Positions 24,023-32,885 of a stretch of 64,000 nt of DNA are shown here, piece after piece (positions within the stretch are counted from its first letter, which is position 1; each line of letters begins with the position of its first letter). The translations under genes were made by a program, and so were the position numbers. Origin of the DNA: Chitinophaga agri (GTDB lineage: Bacteria; Bacteroidota; Bacteroidia; Chitinophagales; Chitinophagaceae); the NCBI RefSeq assembly GCF_010093065.1, contig NZ_CP048113.1:2852001-2916000 (forward strand), given 5' to 3'. The notes under the pieces are model-generated. The model did not search any database, was not told the DNA's origin, and worked only from the letters and a program-made list of their open reading frames with translations.

Positions 24023-26632
24023 TCAGGGGTTATTTTTCATCTTGATCAGGTTTGCCACCAGTCCTGTCCAGCCCGTCTGGTGTGCTGCGCCCAATCCCTT
24101 GCCGGTATCTCCGTGGAAATACTCGTGGAACTGGATCAGATCCTTAAAATAAGGGTCTGTCTGCAGTTTCTCATTATTCCCGTTCACCGCTCTTCTGCCA
24201 TTTTCGTCTTTCAGGAAGATCTTCAGGAGGCGTTCTGCCAGCTTGGTACCAACTTCCTTCAGCGAATAGAACTGCCCAGTACGGGTCGGATATTCTATCC
24301 TGAAATCATCTGTATAGAAATAATGGAATTTGCGCAGACTTTCAATCATCAGGAAGTTCATCTGCATCCATACGGGGCCTCTCCAGTTGGAGTTACCCCC
24401 GTAAGTATAGCTGTCACTTTCTCCCGGGAGGTAGTGCACACTGAGTTCCACTCCATCATTCCGGAATATAAATGGCTCTTTTTCATACTGTTTGGAAAGG
24501 GAACGGACACCATAGTCACTTAAGAATTCCGATTCATCCAGCATCCTGCTGAGCAGGCGCTTCATACGGTGCCCGCGCAACAGACTAAGCAGATGTTTAT
24601 TCTCTTTACCCTCTTCGAACCAGCGGGATACCAGTTGAGCGAGATCCGGCCGGTGACGCAGGAACCAGGACATACGTCTTTCGAAGGCCGGGTTATTCTT
24701 TAACGTTTCGGTGGATATGACTTCAACGGCAAATAATGGGATAAGCCCGACCATACTTCTGAGTCTGAGGCGCTCTACACGGTTGTCCGGCAGCCGGATC
24801 TGGTCATAATAGAACTCGTCCTTATCATCCCAGAGGCCATTCTGTACATCTCCCATGCTGGCCATCGCACCGGCAATGTACATGAAGTGCTCAAAGAACT
24901 TGATGGCCATACCTGTATATACCTTGTTATAGCTGGCAAGTTCCAGGGCAATGTGCAGCATATTGAGGGCATAGACTGCCATCCAGCTGGTAGCGTCGGC
25001 CTGCTCCTGCCTGACGCCACTGGGCAGTGGCATGCTACGGTCAAAGGCACCTACGTTGTCCAGTCCGAGGAAGCCCCCTTCAAATATGTTACTACCGTTA
25101 CTATCCTTCCGGTTCACCCACCAGGTGAAATTGATCATTAACTTATGAAAGACGGTCTCCAGGAACTCGTAGTCCTTGCGGCCGTTGATAGCGGCGTCCT
25201 GTTTGAATACCCTATAGGTGGCGCCGGCATGGACAGGCGGATTTACATCCCCGAAAGCCCATTCGTACGCCGGGAATTCACCGGAAGGGTTCATGTACCA
25301 CTCCTCGGTCAGAAGACGCAGCTGCTGTTTGGCGAAGTCAGGGTCTACCATGGCGAGCGTTACACAATGGAAAGCCAGGTCCCAGGCTGCGTACCAGGGA
25401 AATTCCCATTTATCAGGAACGGAAATAATGTCTTCGTTATTCAGCTGTTTCCAGTTCTTATTCCTGCCATTCAGCCTTTCGGGTGGCGGAGGAGGTCCTG
25501 CCGGATCCCCGTCCATCCATTGCTGTACTTTATAAGAGTAGAACTGTTTATTCCAGAGCATACCTGCCAGTGCCTGACGCTGTACCAGCCTCTCGTCAGC
25601 ATCTGCTATCGTATCCTGTATGTCTCTATAGAATTCGTCCGCTTCTTCCAGACGGGCCTGGAAGGTAGCGTCAAAGTCGGCAAACGGATCACTGAGCTGT
25701 TTATCGGTGAGTCGTAGCCTGATAACAGCCAGGCTTTTTGCCGGTACAAATAAGTTATAATGTACCGCGGCCTTGGTGCCTTTCTTTTCCGGATTGACGG
25801 TGTTCATGTCATGTATGACGTAATCATTGATCCCATCCTTAGGGTATAATGTATTACTGTCTACATTGTAGAGACGGCGGTTATTGGTTTCATTTTCACA
25901 GTATACGATCTCTCCGCCCCCTTCCTGGTAGAGATATTGCACGGCCAGTTTTTCATGAGAAATACGGATCGTGGTATCATTTTCTGCCCAGAGGGATGGT
26001 TTGTAGGGATGACGGCCCCATACCCATGTATTTCTGAACCAGATAGTAGGTAACAGGTGCAGATCAGCCGCTTCATTACCGCGGTTATGAGCGGTGATAG
26101 TTACCAGGATATCATCCGGTCCGGCTTTGGCGTATTCTACGAATACATCAAAGTATTTATTATCCTCGAAGATGCCGGTGTCGATCAGTTCAAATTCCTC
26201 TTCCTGCTTGCTTCTGCGGGCATTTTCATCAACGAGGCGCTGGTAGGGATACTCCCGCTGCGGATACTTGTACAGCATCTTCATATAGGAGTGAGTGGGC
26301 GTTCCGTCGAGATAGTAATATAGTTCCTTTACATCTTCACCATGATTGCCCTGCGCGTTGGTGAGACCAAAGAAGCGTTCTTTGAGAATAGGATCTTTTC
26401 CATTCCACAGTCCGAGAGAAAAACATAACAACTGCTTATCATCAGAAATACCCGCAATGCCATCTTCCCCCCATCTCCAGGCTTTACTGCGGGCCATATC
26501 GTGTGTGGTATAGTCCCAGGAACTGCCGTCGGCGCTATAATCTTCCCTGACGGTGCCCCATTGGCGGTCACTCACATAAGATCCCCATTTCTTCCATCCA
26601 TTCTGCTGTAATCTTTGTTGTTCCTTATTCAT
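24023..26632 (-). CDS. large cytoplasmic glycoside hydrolase, GH63/MGH1-like
   Basis: 869 residues without a signal peptide. The N-terminal third is beta-rich (WGSYVSDRQWGTVREDYS, FGLTNAQGNHGEDVKELYYYLD). The C-terminal half is an (alpha/alpha)6 barrel typical of GH63 and mannosylglycerate-hydrolase-like enzymes: WEFPWYAAWDLAFHC, GEFPAYEWAFGDVNPPVHA, then YGGNSNWRGPVWMQMNFL. The acid residues in AWDLAFH and ENGRR/EYFHGDTGKGLGA fit an inverting glucosidase. Substrate probably alpha-glucosides or related compounds. It begins 3 bases after the DUF3810 stop, so they are cotranscribed. Confidence 0.85.
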   Translation of the reverse strand: MNKEQQRLQQNGWKKWGSYVSDRQWGTVREDYSADGSSWDYTTHDMARSKAWRWGEDGIAGISDDKQLLCFSLGLWNGKDPILKERFFGLTNAQGNHGEDVKELYYYLDGTPTHSYMKMLYKYPQREYPYQRLVDENARRSKQEEEFELIDTGIFEDNKYFDVFVEYAKAGPDDILVTITAHNRGNEAADLHLLPTIWFRNTWVWGRHPYKPSLWAENDTTIRISHEKLAVQYLYQEGGGEIVYCENETNNRRLYNVDSNTLYPKDGINDYVIHDMNTVNPEKKGTKAAVHYNLFVPAKSLAVIRLRLTDKQLSDPFADFDATFQARLEEADEFYRDIQDTIADADERLVQRQALAGMLWNKQFYSYKVQQWMDGDPAGPPPPPERLNGRNKNWKQLNNEDIISVPDKWEFPWYAAWDLAFHCVTLAMVDPDFAKQQLRLLTEEWYMNPSGEFPAYEWAFGDVNPPVHAGATYRVFKQDAAINGRKDYEFLETVFHKLMINFTWWVNRKDSNGSNIFEGGFLGLDNVGAFDRSMPLPSGVRQEQADATSWMAVYALNMLHIALELASYNKVYTGMAIKFFEHFMYIAGAMASMGDVQNGLWDDKDEFYYDQIRLPDNRVERLRLRSMVGLIPLFAVEVISTETLKNNPAFERRMSWFLRHRPDLAQLVSRWFEEGKENKHLLSLLRGHRMKRLLSRMLDESEFLSDYGVRSLSKQYEKEPFIFRNDGVELSVHYLPGESDSYTYGGNSNWRGPVWMQMNFLMIESLRKFHYFYTDDFRIEYPTRTGQFYSLKEVGTKLAERLLKIFLKDENGRRAVNGNNEKLQTDPYFKDLIQFHEYFHGDTGKGLGAAHQTGWTGLVANLIKMKNNP

Positions 26633-26635
26633 AAT

Positions 26636-27721
26636 TTATCTGATCTTGAAATAAGCAATTAGCCAGCCCACAACCTCACTGTAGCTGCGGATACCTTTTT
26701 CCTGATTGTTCGCCTTAAGATACTGATCATAGATCATGGTAGTATAGTCATCAACCGGACTACTATACCGGTCGTAAAAGTCTCTGATCTGTCGCATATC
26801 GGCCCTGATGCCTGGTACAGCTTTGCGCCACATTTCTCCTGCCAGGGTTGTATCCTGACGGCGCAGTTGCCTGACGCTGTACATGAACATTTCAAAGTTA
26901 GCGGCATATCTGAACTGCGGGTCAGGTGAATTACCGGCTACAAGATAGCCCACAAAGTTGGCTTCTTCTTCCGGCGCATATCCCAGTTGATGGGCCACTT
27001 CATGGCAAATAGTGAAGGGCTGGAGAAATCCGGGGGTAGTGACATTCACATGTGCCTCTCCTGTAAAGGGATTGAGATAACCACCCACTCCCATGTAATT
27101 GATCCAGTGTCCATACAAGGAGGGCTTGATGCAGGTGTGTTTATAACGGAGGACAGGCCATTTTTGCACGGCTACGTCATACGCTTTGACTGCTTTTGTA
27201 AACATTAGTGCGCTGTCGGAACCGGGGTGTGTAGCATGCAATGTATCGCCCAGGGCGGTTTTATAGGTATTTGCCTGTTGCAACAAAGTATCTGTCAGGC
27301 GGTATAGCTGATCAGTGGTATATTCATTTACCTGCAGATGCAGGTCTTTTTCAAGGGAGTTACGTTCATAATTATATCCCCAGAATAACATAAATATCAG
27401 ATATACAGTTAATAAGCCCTGTACACCTTGCAGAAACTGGAGTAGTAAAGCTTTCCATTGCTTTTTTACAATTTTATAACATATCTTTAACAAATAAATG
27501 ACCATAGTTACGATCCAGGCGGCATAAATTACGTCGCCGATGCTAAATGGTACTTTCCCCAGTACCTGACGTACTAGTAAACTGATCCAAACGTATAACC
27601 TATGAAAGTAAAACTCAGCAAACCTGTCGCTGAATGCCATCTGAATAGAGAGTGCCAGTATAACGGCAACGATGATCAGTATACGTATAATAATGCCCTT
27701 TATCCTTATTTTCAAATCCAT
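26636..27721 (-). CDS. DUF3810 membrane protein with HExxH metalloprotease-like motif
   Basis: 361 residues. Three or four hydrophobic segments in the first 130 residues (IILIVAVILALSIQMAF, WISLLVRQVL, GLLTVYLIFML) anchor a soluble domain. That domain holds CHEVAHQLGY with EEEANFVGYL, a zinc-peptidase-type HExxH and downstream Glu. The family is widespread in Bacteroidota and its substrate is unknown. Divergent from the kinase gene at 27735 (13 bases apart) and cotranscribed with the GH63-like gene. Confidence 0.9.
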   Translation of the reverse strand: MDLKIRIKGIIIRILIIVAVILALSIQMAFSDRFAEFYFHRLYVWISLLVRQVLGKVPFSIGDVIYAAWIVTMVIYLLKICYKIVKKQWKALLLQFLQGVQGLLTVYLIFMLFWGYNYERNSLEKDLHLQVNEYTTDQLYRLTDTLLQQANTYKTALGDTLHATHPGSDSALMFTKAVKAYDVAVQKWPVLRYKHTCIKPSLYGHWINYMGVGGYLNPFTGEAHVNVTTPGFLQPFTICHEVAHQLGYAPEEEANFVGYLVAGNSPDPQFRYAANFEMFMYSVRQLRRQDTTLAGEMWRKAVPGIRADMRQIRDFYDRYSSPVDDYTTMIYDQYLKANNQEKGIRSYSEVVGWLIAYFKIR

Positions 27722-27734
27722 ATCAACCTACTGA

Positions 27735-28619
27735 ATGATGACCGATGAAATATTAATGGGTGAGCTCACATCTGCTCTTTCCCATCAGTCAGGAATGAAA
27801 ATACACATTAATTACGCAGAAAGAATACCCGGTGGAGATATAAATGAACATTTTAAGTTGAATACGGACAACGGTCTGTTATTTCTTAAAATGACCGATA
27901 CGCAAAACTATCCTGACATGTTTGAGCGGGAGTTCATGAGTCTTGAAACCCTGTACGCAACGAATACACTGGCTGTTCCGCGGCCGCTGGCAGCGGGTAC
28001 TACGGGAAGCAAGGTATTCCTGATCACAGAGTTCATGGAGAAAGGCGGCGCCAATCCTGATTTCTGGGAGAACTTCGGCGGCAACCTTGCCCGTATGCAC
28101 CGGCATACGCAACAACACTTCGGCCTACCACAGGCCAATTACATAGGAAATATCAAACAATATAATACTCCTTACAGCAGCTGGTCTGTATTTTATGCGT
28201 TCAATCGCCTGCAACCGCTTACGAAGGAAGCGTATGACCGGCAGGTTATCGATAAACAGATGGTGACACAGATGGAAAATCTGTGGAGACACCTCCCGCA
28301 GATCTTTCCCGAGGAGCAGCCATCATTGCTGCATGGAGATTTCTGGTCAGGCAATTATATGGTAGGCAGGGATGGTAAAGCCTGCGTGTATGATCCCGCG
28401 GTATACTACGGTAACCGGGAAATGGACCTGGCCACAGCAAGGTTGTTTGGTGGATTTGACACGCGGTTCTTCTTTACGTATCAGAGTATGTATCCCCTGG
28501 CAGAAGGCTGGCAGTCGCGTATAGGTATCTGCCAGTTATATCCGCTGCTGGTACATCTGTTGTTATTTGGCGGCAGTTATTACACAAGTGTGAAGAATGT
28601 GCTGGACAATTTCAATTAG
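27735..28619 (+). CDS. fructosamine kinase-like protein
   Basis: 294 residues of the fructosamine-3-kinase/aminoglycoside phosphotransferase fold. N-lobe: GGDINEHFKL and FLKM with the ATP-binding Lys; C-lobe: LLHGDFWSGN, the catalytic Asp and Asn, then VYDPAVYYGNREMDLA, which is characteristic of fructosamine kinases (D-P-A-x-x-x-G). Probably phosphorylates glycated amines so that the sugar can be removed. The first ATG (27735) is directly followed by a second (27738); no strong ribosome site selects either. Confidence 0.9.
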   Translation: MMTDEILMGELTSALSHQSGMKIHINYAERIPGGDINEHFKLNTDNGLLFLKMTDTQNYPDMFEREFMSLETLYATNTLAVPRPLAAGTTGSKVFLITEFMEKGGANPDFWENFGGNLARMHRHTQQHFGLPQANYIGNIKQYNTPYSSWSVFYAFNRLQPLTKEAYDRQVIDKQMVTQMENLWRHLPQIFPEEQPSLLHGDFWSGNYMVGRDGKACVYDPAVYYGNREMDLATARLFGGFDTRFFFTYQSMYPLAEGWQSRIGICQLYPLLVHLLLFGGSYYTSVKNVLDNFN

Positions 28620-28790
28620 GAATGAGTGAAAGGAACCAGGAATTATTGATAATAGGAGAAGGGCGCTTCGGTATGAGGCGCCCTTCTCCTATTTGTATAG
28701 AAAATTATTATTTAATTAGTACCTGACAGGAAATACATCCCGAATGATGCCACCGCATTGTCGATTCATCATGCGCTGATTCCTAATTGA
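28613..28790. repeat. diverged MITE-like element (copy C)
   Basis: CAATTAGGAATGAG at 28613-28626 pairs with CTGATTCCTAATTG at 28777-28790 with one mismatch. The left end overlaps the stop of the fructosamine kinase-like gene and the right end touches the hybrid kinase stop, so a transposition origin is uncertain. The interior holds a terminator. Confidence 0.4.
28652..28695. terminator. terminator between convergent kinase genes
   Basis: The 15-bp arms ATAGGAGAAGGGCGC (28652-28666) and GCGCCCTTCTCCTAT (28678-28692), then TTGT. Confidence 0.8.
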
Positions 28791-30812
28791 CTACTGCATG
28801 TGTTTCATGCGCTCATACTCCTGTTCTATAATAGGATAGAACTTTTCCAGATCTCTGGAAATACCGGCAAATACAGCGTCTACTTCTTCCGGCGGAGCGC
28901 TGTGATTATTATTGAGCGTATTTTCCAGCTGCTGCATTTTACTGGTGATCCAGGTGAGCCCGACCATGGCGAAGTTAGGTTTGAGCTTATGAACCTGAAA
29001 TTTGAGTTGTTCCCAGTCACGTTCTTCCACCAGTTTTCTGATCTTCACCACTTCGTCCAGGATCGTTTTTAAAAAGATCTCAAAAAGGTCAGCAGCGTAA
29101 GAGATGTTGTTCTCGTATAAAGCATTGAGGTACTTTACGTCCAGTTCATTGTGAAATTCAAATCCGGAACTGTTTGTAGACTCTTCCATTATTAATTCTG
29201 TTTCGTCATCATTCAGGTATTTGTTCAATACCTGTAGTAATTGATCTGGTGTGTAGGGCTTGGTTAAGATATCGGTAATACCAGCCTGTCTTGCCTGGGT
29301 AAACGTGCTCTCCATTGCCAGGGCGGTAGTGGCGACCAGTGGCGTAGCCACGTTCGGTTTAGCTTCGTCCTGTCTGATCCGGGAGGCTAGTTCGAGTCCG
29401 TTCAGACCCGGAATACGAATATCGAGTAAAATCAGGTCATATAATCGGGAATCAAGAAAATAAAGGGCATCCGGCCCGTTAGTGGCCAGCTGGTGCTGAA
29501 TACTATATTTTTCCAACAGACTGATAATATACCGGAGATTCATGGGGTTATCCTCGATCACCAGTACTTTGGCTGTCGAAAAGTTGGGTTGCCTTTTCAT
29601 TTTTCCTGACCTTGCGTTAGTAACAAAGGGTTTACGGGTATCAATAAAGGGCAGTGTAAAGGAGAAACAGGTACTGAAGCCTTGCGCTTCTTCGACAACG
29701 ATGCTGCCGCCCTGGAGTTCCACTAACTGTTTGGATATGGCTAAACCTAATCCTGTACCACCATAGATTTCCCTGATTTCCTGCTCGGCCTGTTTATAGT
29801 TCTGGAAGATCAGTTCCAGTTTATCTTTCTGGATCCCTATACCAGTATCGCATACCTTAAAGGTGATCCAGCACTTATCTTCCTGCCAGGATTGTAGCTT
29901 CACGGTAATGGCTATTTCGCCTTCGCGCGTGAATTTCTCTGCATTACCTAACAAGTTCATGAGTATTTGGTTCAGCAGCATGTCATCACCGACCAGCCAG
30001 GTCTGCAGCTGTGTATCAATGGAAGCGGATATTTTTACCGGCCGCTGGCCGATCTTGAGTTCAAAAGTATGGCGGAGAGATTTTACCAGTTCAATGAGAT
30101 TAAATTCCCGTTGATTCACCTGGAGCTCACCTGCTTCTATTTTAGAAAGGTCCAGAATATCTGAGATCAGGCCCATCAGGATGCCTGAGGAGTGTTTAAG
30201 TATATTAATATAGTCCCGCTGTTTGTTGTCCAGGTTTGTCTCCTCGAGCAGGTGTGTCATACCGACAACAACGTTCAGGGGCGTCCGGATCTCATGGCTC
30301 ATACTGGCCAGGAATTCTTTCTGGGCGCCTCTGGCCTCTTCAGCCTGGCGGCGGGCGAGGTCCATCTCGGAACGGGGCATTTTATGCCTGGAAACATCTA
30401 CTATCTGCCAGATACTACCGACAAACTGCCCGTTATCGATGAGGGGATTATAGCTGACTTCATATATGCGTCCGTCCCGGAGGATGATCTCCCAGCCGAA
30501 ATAAGGCTTCTTTTTCTGACGCAATTCCTTCATTTTCAGCTCAAAATCCTCGGCATGTTGTACGAGGCGGCTAAAATATTTAATAATAGCGGTGTAGGAC
30601 ATCCCAAAGATGAGATTAGCCTCGGAACCGGCATTTTCCTCAAATACATGGTTTACCCAGATAACCCGGTGATTACCATCGGTTACCAATATACCAGCAT
30701 TGCTATTTTGCAGCAATACGCTGATAGGAAGTGAAAATATAGCGGGGTTGTCCGCAGATAAACTACGGGCAGTGGTATGTTTTCTCGTACCTTTGATCCG
30801 GGCTTTGGCCAT
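28791..30812 (-). CDS. hybrid sensor histidine kinase (PAS - HisKA - HATPase - REC - Hpt)
   Basis: The start at 30812 (673 residues) is preferred; the frame is open for 33 more codons whose composition is poor. No membrane segment, so a cytoplasmic sensor. Domains: PAS (about 30-140, AGILVTDGNHRVIWVN), HisKA with the phospho-acceptor His in SMSHEIRTPLN near residue 173, HATPase (NLLGNAEKFTREG, GTGLGLAISK), receiver (VLVIEDNPMN, DLILLDIRIPGLNG with the acceptor Asp), and C-terminal Hpt with QVHKLKPNFAMVG. All phosphorelay residues are present. The output regulator is not adjacent. A direct repeat of AGTTGGCGCT lies upstream (about 30834-30856). Confidence 0.9.
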   Translation of the reverse strand: MAKARIKGTRKHTTARSLSADNPAIFSLPISVLLQNSNAGILVTDGNHRVIWVNHVFEENAGSEANLIFGMSYTAIIKYFSRLVQHAEDFELKMKELRQKKKPYFGWEIILRDGRIYEVSYNPLIDNGQFVGSIWQIVDVSRHKMPRSEMDLARRQAEEARGAQKEFLASMSHEIRTPLNVVVGMTHLLEETNLDNKQRDYINILKHSSGILMGLISDILDLSKIEAGELQVNQREFNLIELVKSLRHTFELKIGQRPVKISASIDTQLQTWLVGDDMLLNQILMNLLGNAEKFTREGEIAITVKLQSWQEDKCWITFKVCDTGIGIQKDKLELIFQNYKQAEQEIREIYGGTGLGLAISKQLVELQGGSIVVEEAQGFSTCFSFTLPFIDTRKPFVTNARSGKMKRQPNFSTAKVLVIEDNPMNLRYIISLLEKYSIQHQLATNGPDALYFLDSRLYDLILLDIRIPGLNGLELASRIRQDEAKPNVATPLVATTALAMESTFTQARQAGITDILTKPYTPDQLLQVLNKYLNDDETELIMEESTNSSGFEFHNELDVKYLNALYENNISYAADLFEIFLKTILDEVVKIRKLVEERDWEQLKFQVHKLKPNFAMVGLTWITSKMQQLENTLNNNHSAPPEEVDAVFAGISRDLEKFYPIIEQEYERMKHMQ

Positions 30813-30923
30813 TCTTCTATAGGACTGGTTGGGAGTTGGCGCTAAAGTTGGCGCTCCTTTACATAAATTTATACAGGAACAATATATAAATATTATGTTG
30901 GGAATCAACAAAATTAGGAAATT

Positions 30924-30953
30924 TTTGCAATTGCAAATATTTGGTTACCTTTG
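30924..30953 (+). promoter_or_regulatory. promoter of the DUF177-rpmF-plsX cluster
   Basis: TTTG at 30924-30927, an 18-base spacer, TACCTTTG at 30946-30953: a canonical Bacteroidota promoter. The start would fall near 30960, about 20 bases before the ATG at 30981. Confidence 0.75.
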
Positions 30954-30980
30954 CATCCCTCTAAAAGTGAGGATTTTATT

Positions 30981-31517
30981 ATGAAAGCACTCCGTCAATT
31001 TGATATTGCCTTTGTGGGACTGAAGCCCGGAGAGCATACATTTGAGTACCAAATTACGGATAGTTTCTTTGAGAACTATGGTCCGCAGGATTTCAGCAAT
31101 TGCAACGCCAATGTAAAGTTGGTGATGGACAAGAAAAATACTTTTTTCATGTTGAAGTTTGAGATCGGCGGTACTATGACTGTGAATTGTGATCGTTGCG
31201 GACAACCCTTTGAATTACAGCTATGGGATGATTTTCATCATGTTGTAAAGATGGTGGACAATCCGCACGAGATGAATGAAGAGGATGATACAGATGTTTC
31301 CTTTATATCTTTGACGGAATCACATCTGAACGTGGCAGACTGGATCTATGAGTTTATTAATCTCAGTATCCCGATGCAGCGTATTCATCCTGAGGATAGT
31401 ACGGGTAAAAGCGGTTGTGATCCAAAGATTCTTGAAATGCTGGACCAAATGAACCGGCAAGCCAACGAAAAAGAGAACCCGATCTGGAAAGATCTGGACA
31501 AATTTCGTGACAACTAA
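30981..31517 (+). CDS. DUF177 (YceD-like) protein
   Basis: 178 residues from the ATG at 30981; a TTG ten codons upstream lies within the promoter. The central NCDRCGQPFELQL stretch with two Cys is the DUF177/YceD signature, and the C-terminus ends NPIWKDLDKF as in many members. In bacteria and plastids the family acts in 23S rRNA and large-subunit maturation, although its exact role is not settled. It always tends to precede rpmF, as here. Confidence 0.9.
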   Translation: MKALRQFDIAFVGLKPGEHTFEYQITDSFFENYGPQDFSNCNANVKLVMDKKNTFFMLKFEIGGTMTVNCDRCGQPFELQLWDDFHHVVKMVDNPHEMNEEDDTDVSFISLTESHLNVADWIYEFINLSIPMQRIHPEDSTGKSGCDPKILEMLDQMNRQANEKENPIWKDLDKFRDN

Positions 31518-31595
31518 ATATTTCAGTGTACGTCGAAGGCGGAGATTGATACTACATTATTAAACTTAAACACGGACAATTAAAACTTAAATAAG

Positions 31596-31790
31596 ATGCC
31601 AAATCCGAAACGCAGACATTCTCAGCAAAGATCAGCTAAGAGAAGGACGCATTACAAGGCCTTTGCGGATACTTTAAGCACTGATAGCGCAACTGGTGAA
31701 GTGCACCTGAGACATCGTGCTCACTGGGTAGAAAACAAACTGTACTACAGAGGAAAAGTAGTATTGGAAAAACAAAGCAGCACTAAATAA
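31596..31790 (+). CDS. rpmF: 50S ribosomal protein L32
   Basis: 64 residues beginning MPNPKRRHSQQRSAKRRTH, the invariant basic N-terminus of L32. The C-terminal half (HWVENKLYYRGKVVL) lacks the Cys zinc ligands found in some L32 forms. Second gene of the DUF177-rpmF-plsX cluster, 78 bases after DUF177 and 45 before plsX. Confidence 0.97.
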   Translation: MPNPKRRHSQQRSAKRRTHYKAFADTLSTDSATGEVHLRHRAHWVENKLYYRGKVVLEKQSSTK

Positions 31791-31835
31791 TTTTACTATT
31801 TTTACCCCCGACCAAACAGACAAACCTAAACGTTC

Positions 31836-32777
31836 ATGAGAATCGGGCTTGATATGATGGGTGGCGACTTCGCTCCCCTCGAAGCAGTAAAAGGAGTAAA
31901 ACTATTTTTAGAAACTGTTGCTAATGAAGCGCATTTGGTGCTGATTGGTGATGAGGCAGCTCTAACGCCTTTGTTGTCAGATGCGCAGTTAGACCAATCA
32001 AAATATTCAGTTGTTCATTCATCTCAGGTAATTGGGATGAATGAACATCCTACCAAGGCGCTGAAGGAAAAACAGGAATCTTCTATCAGTATCGGTTTCC
32101 ACCTGTTAAAGAGTGGTAAGGTCGATGCGTTCATTAGCGCTGGTAACACAGGTGCTATGATGGTAGGAGCCCTCTATTCCATCAAAGCAATGGAAGGCGT
32201 GCAGCGGCCAACTATATCCACTCCCGTTCCAAGGGAAGATGGATCTTACGGGCTTTTACTGGACGTTGGTATCAACGCTGATTGTAAGCCTGAAAATCTG
32301 TTGCAATTTGCCATTCTCGGCTCCCTTTATTCCAAACACATCCTGGGTGTAGACAATCCAACTGTTGGCTTGTTGAACATAGGTGAAGAAGAAGGTAAAG
32401 GAAACCTGCTGGCTCAGGCAACATATCCCTTGCTCAAAGAAAATCCACTGCTGAACTTCATCGGTAACGTTGAAGGACGTGATATCCTCACCAATAAGGC
32501 AGATGTGATTGTTTGTGAAGGCTTTACCGGTAACATAGTGCTCAAAATGGCTGAATCTTTCCATACTATCGCCGCAAGACGTGGTATCCAGGATGATTAC
32601 ATGCAGAAATTTGACTTTGAAAGCTATGGTGGTACCCCAGTTCTGGGTGTTTCTCAACCGGTGATCATTGGTCATGGTATCTCTCAGGCTGTCGCCTTTA
32701 AGAACATGATCTCTCTGGCTCAACAGATGCTTACTACCAAGCTCCTCGACAAAATGCGCGAGAGCTTCGTGAAATAA
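31836..32777 (+). CDS. plsX: phosphate acyltransferase PlsX
   Basis: Makes acyl-phosphate from acyl-ACP for the first step of phospholipid synthesis. 313 residues with the motifs of the family: IGLDMMGGDFAPLEAV at the start, SAGNTGAMM, LLDVGINADC, and IVCEGFTGNIVLKM. fabH, which often follows plsX, is not here; the cluster ends and a convergent kinase gene follows. Length normal. Confidence 0.95.
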   Translation: MRIGLDMMGGDFAPLEAVKGVKLFLETVANEAHLVLIGDEAALTPLLSDAQLDQSKYSVVHSSQVIGMNEHPTKALKEKQESSISIGFHLLKSGKVDAFISAGNTGAMMVGALYSIKAMEGVQRPTISTPVPREDGSYGLLLDVGINADCKPENLLQFAILGSLYSKHILGVDNPTVGLLNIGEEEGKGNLLAQATYPLLKENPLLNFIGNVEGRDILTNKADVIVCEGFTGNIVLKMAESFHTIAARRGIQDDYMQKFDFESYGGTPVLGVSQPVIIGHGISQAVAFKNMISLAQQMLTTKLLDKMRESFVK

Positions 32778-32804
32778 TTTACATCCTATTTGAAAAAGGT
32801 ATTG

Positions 32805-32844
32805 ATACCGGATTGTAGTAATACAGCCCGGTATTTTCTTTTTT
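32805..32844 (+). terminator. terminator after plsX
   Basis: ATACCGG (32805-32811) pairs with CCGGTAT (32828-32834) and is followed by TTTCTTTTTT. Confidence 0.75.
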
Positions 32845-32862
32845 AATCAGGAATTAGGAATT
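32845..32862. repeat. solo end motif of the MITE-like family (copy D)
   Basis: AATCAGGAATTAGGAATT, identical over 18 bases to the left end of copy A at 13187. No matching inverted end is seen nearby. Confidence 0.55.
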
Positions 32863-32885
32863 GAAATGCAGCAGAAACTCATTGC

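Noticed and set aside
24023..26632. Trehalase
   Set aside because: Length and motifs fit GH63/MGH1-like enzymes better, and the trehalase signatures (PGGRFxExYxWDxY) are missing.
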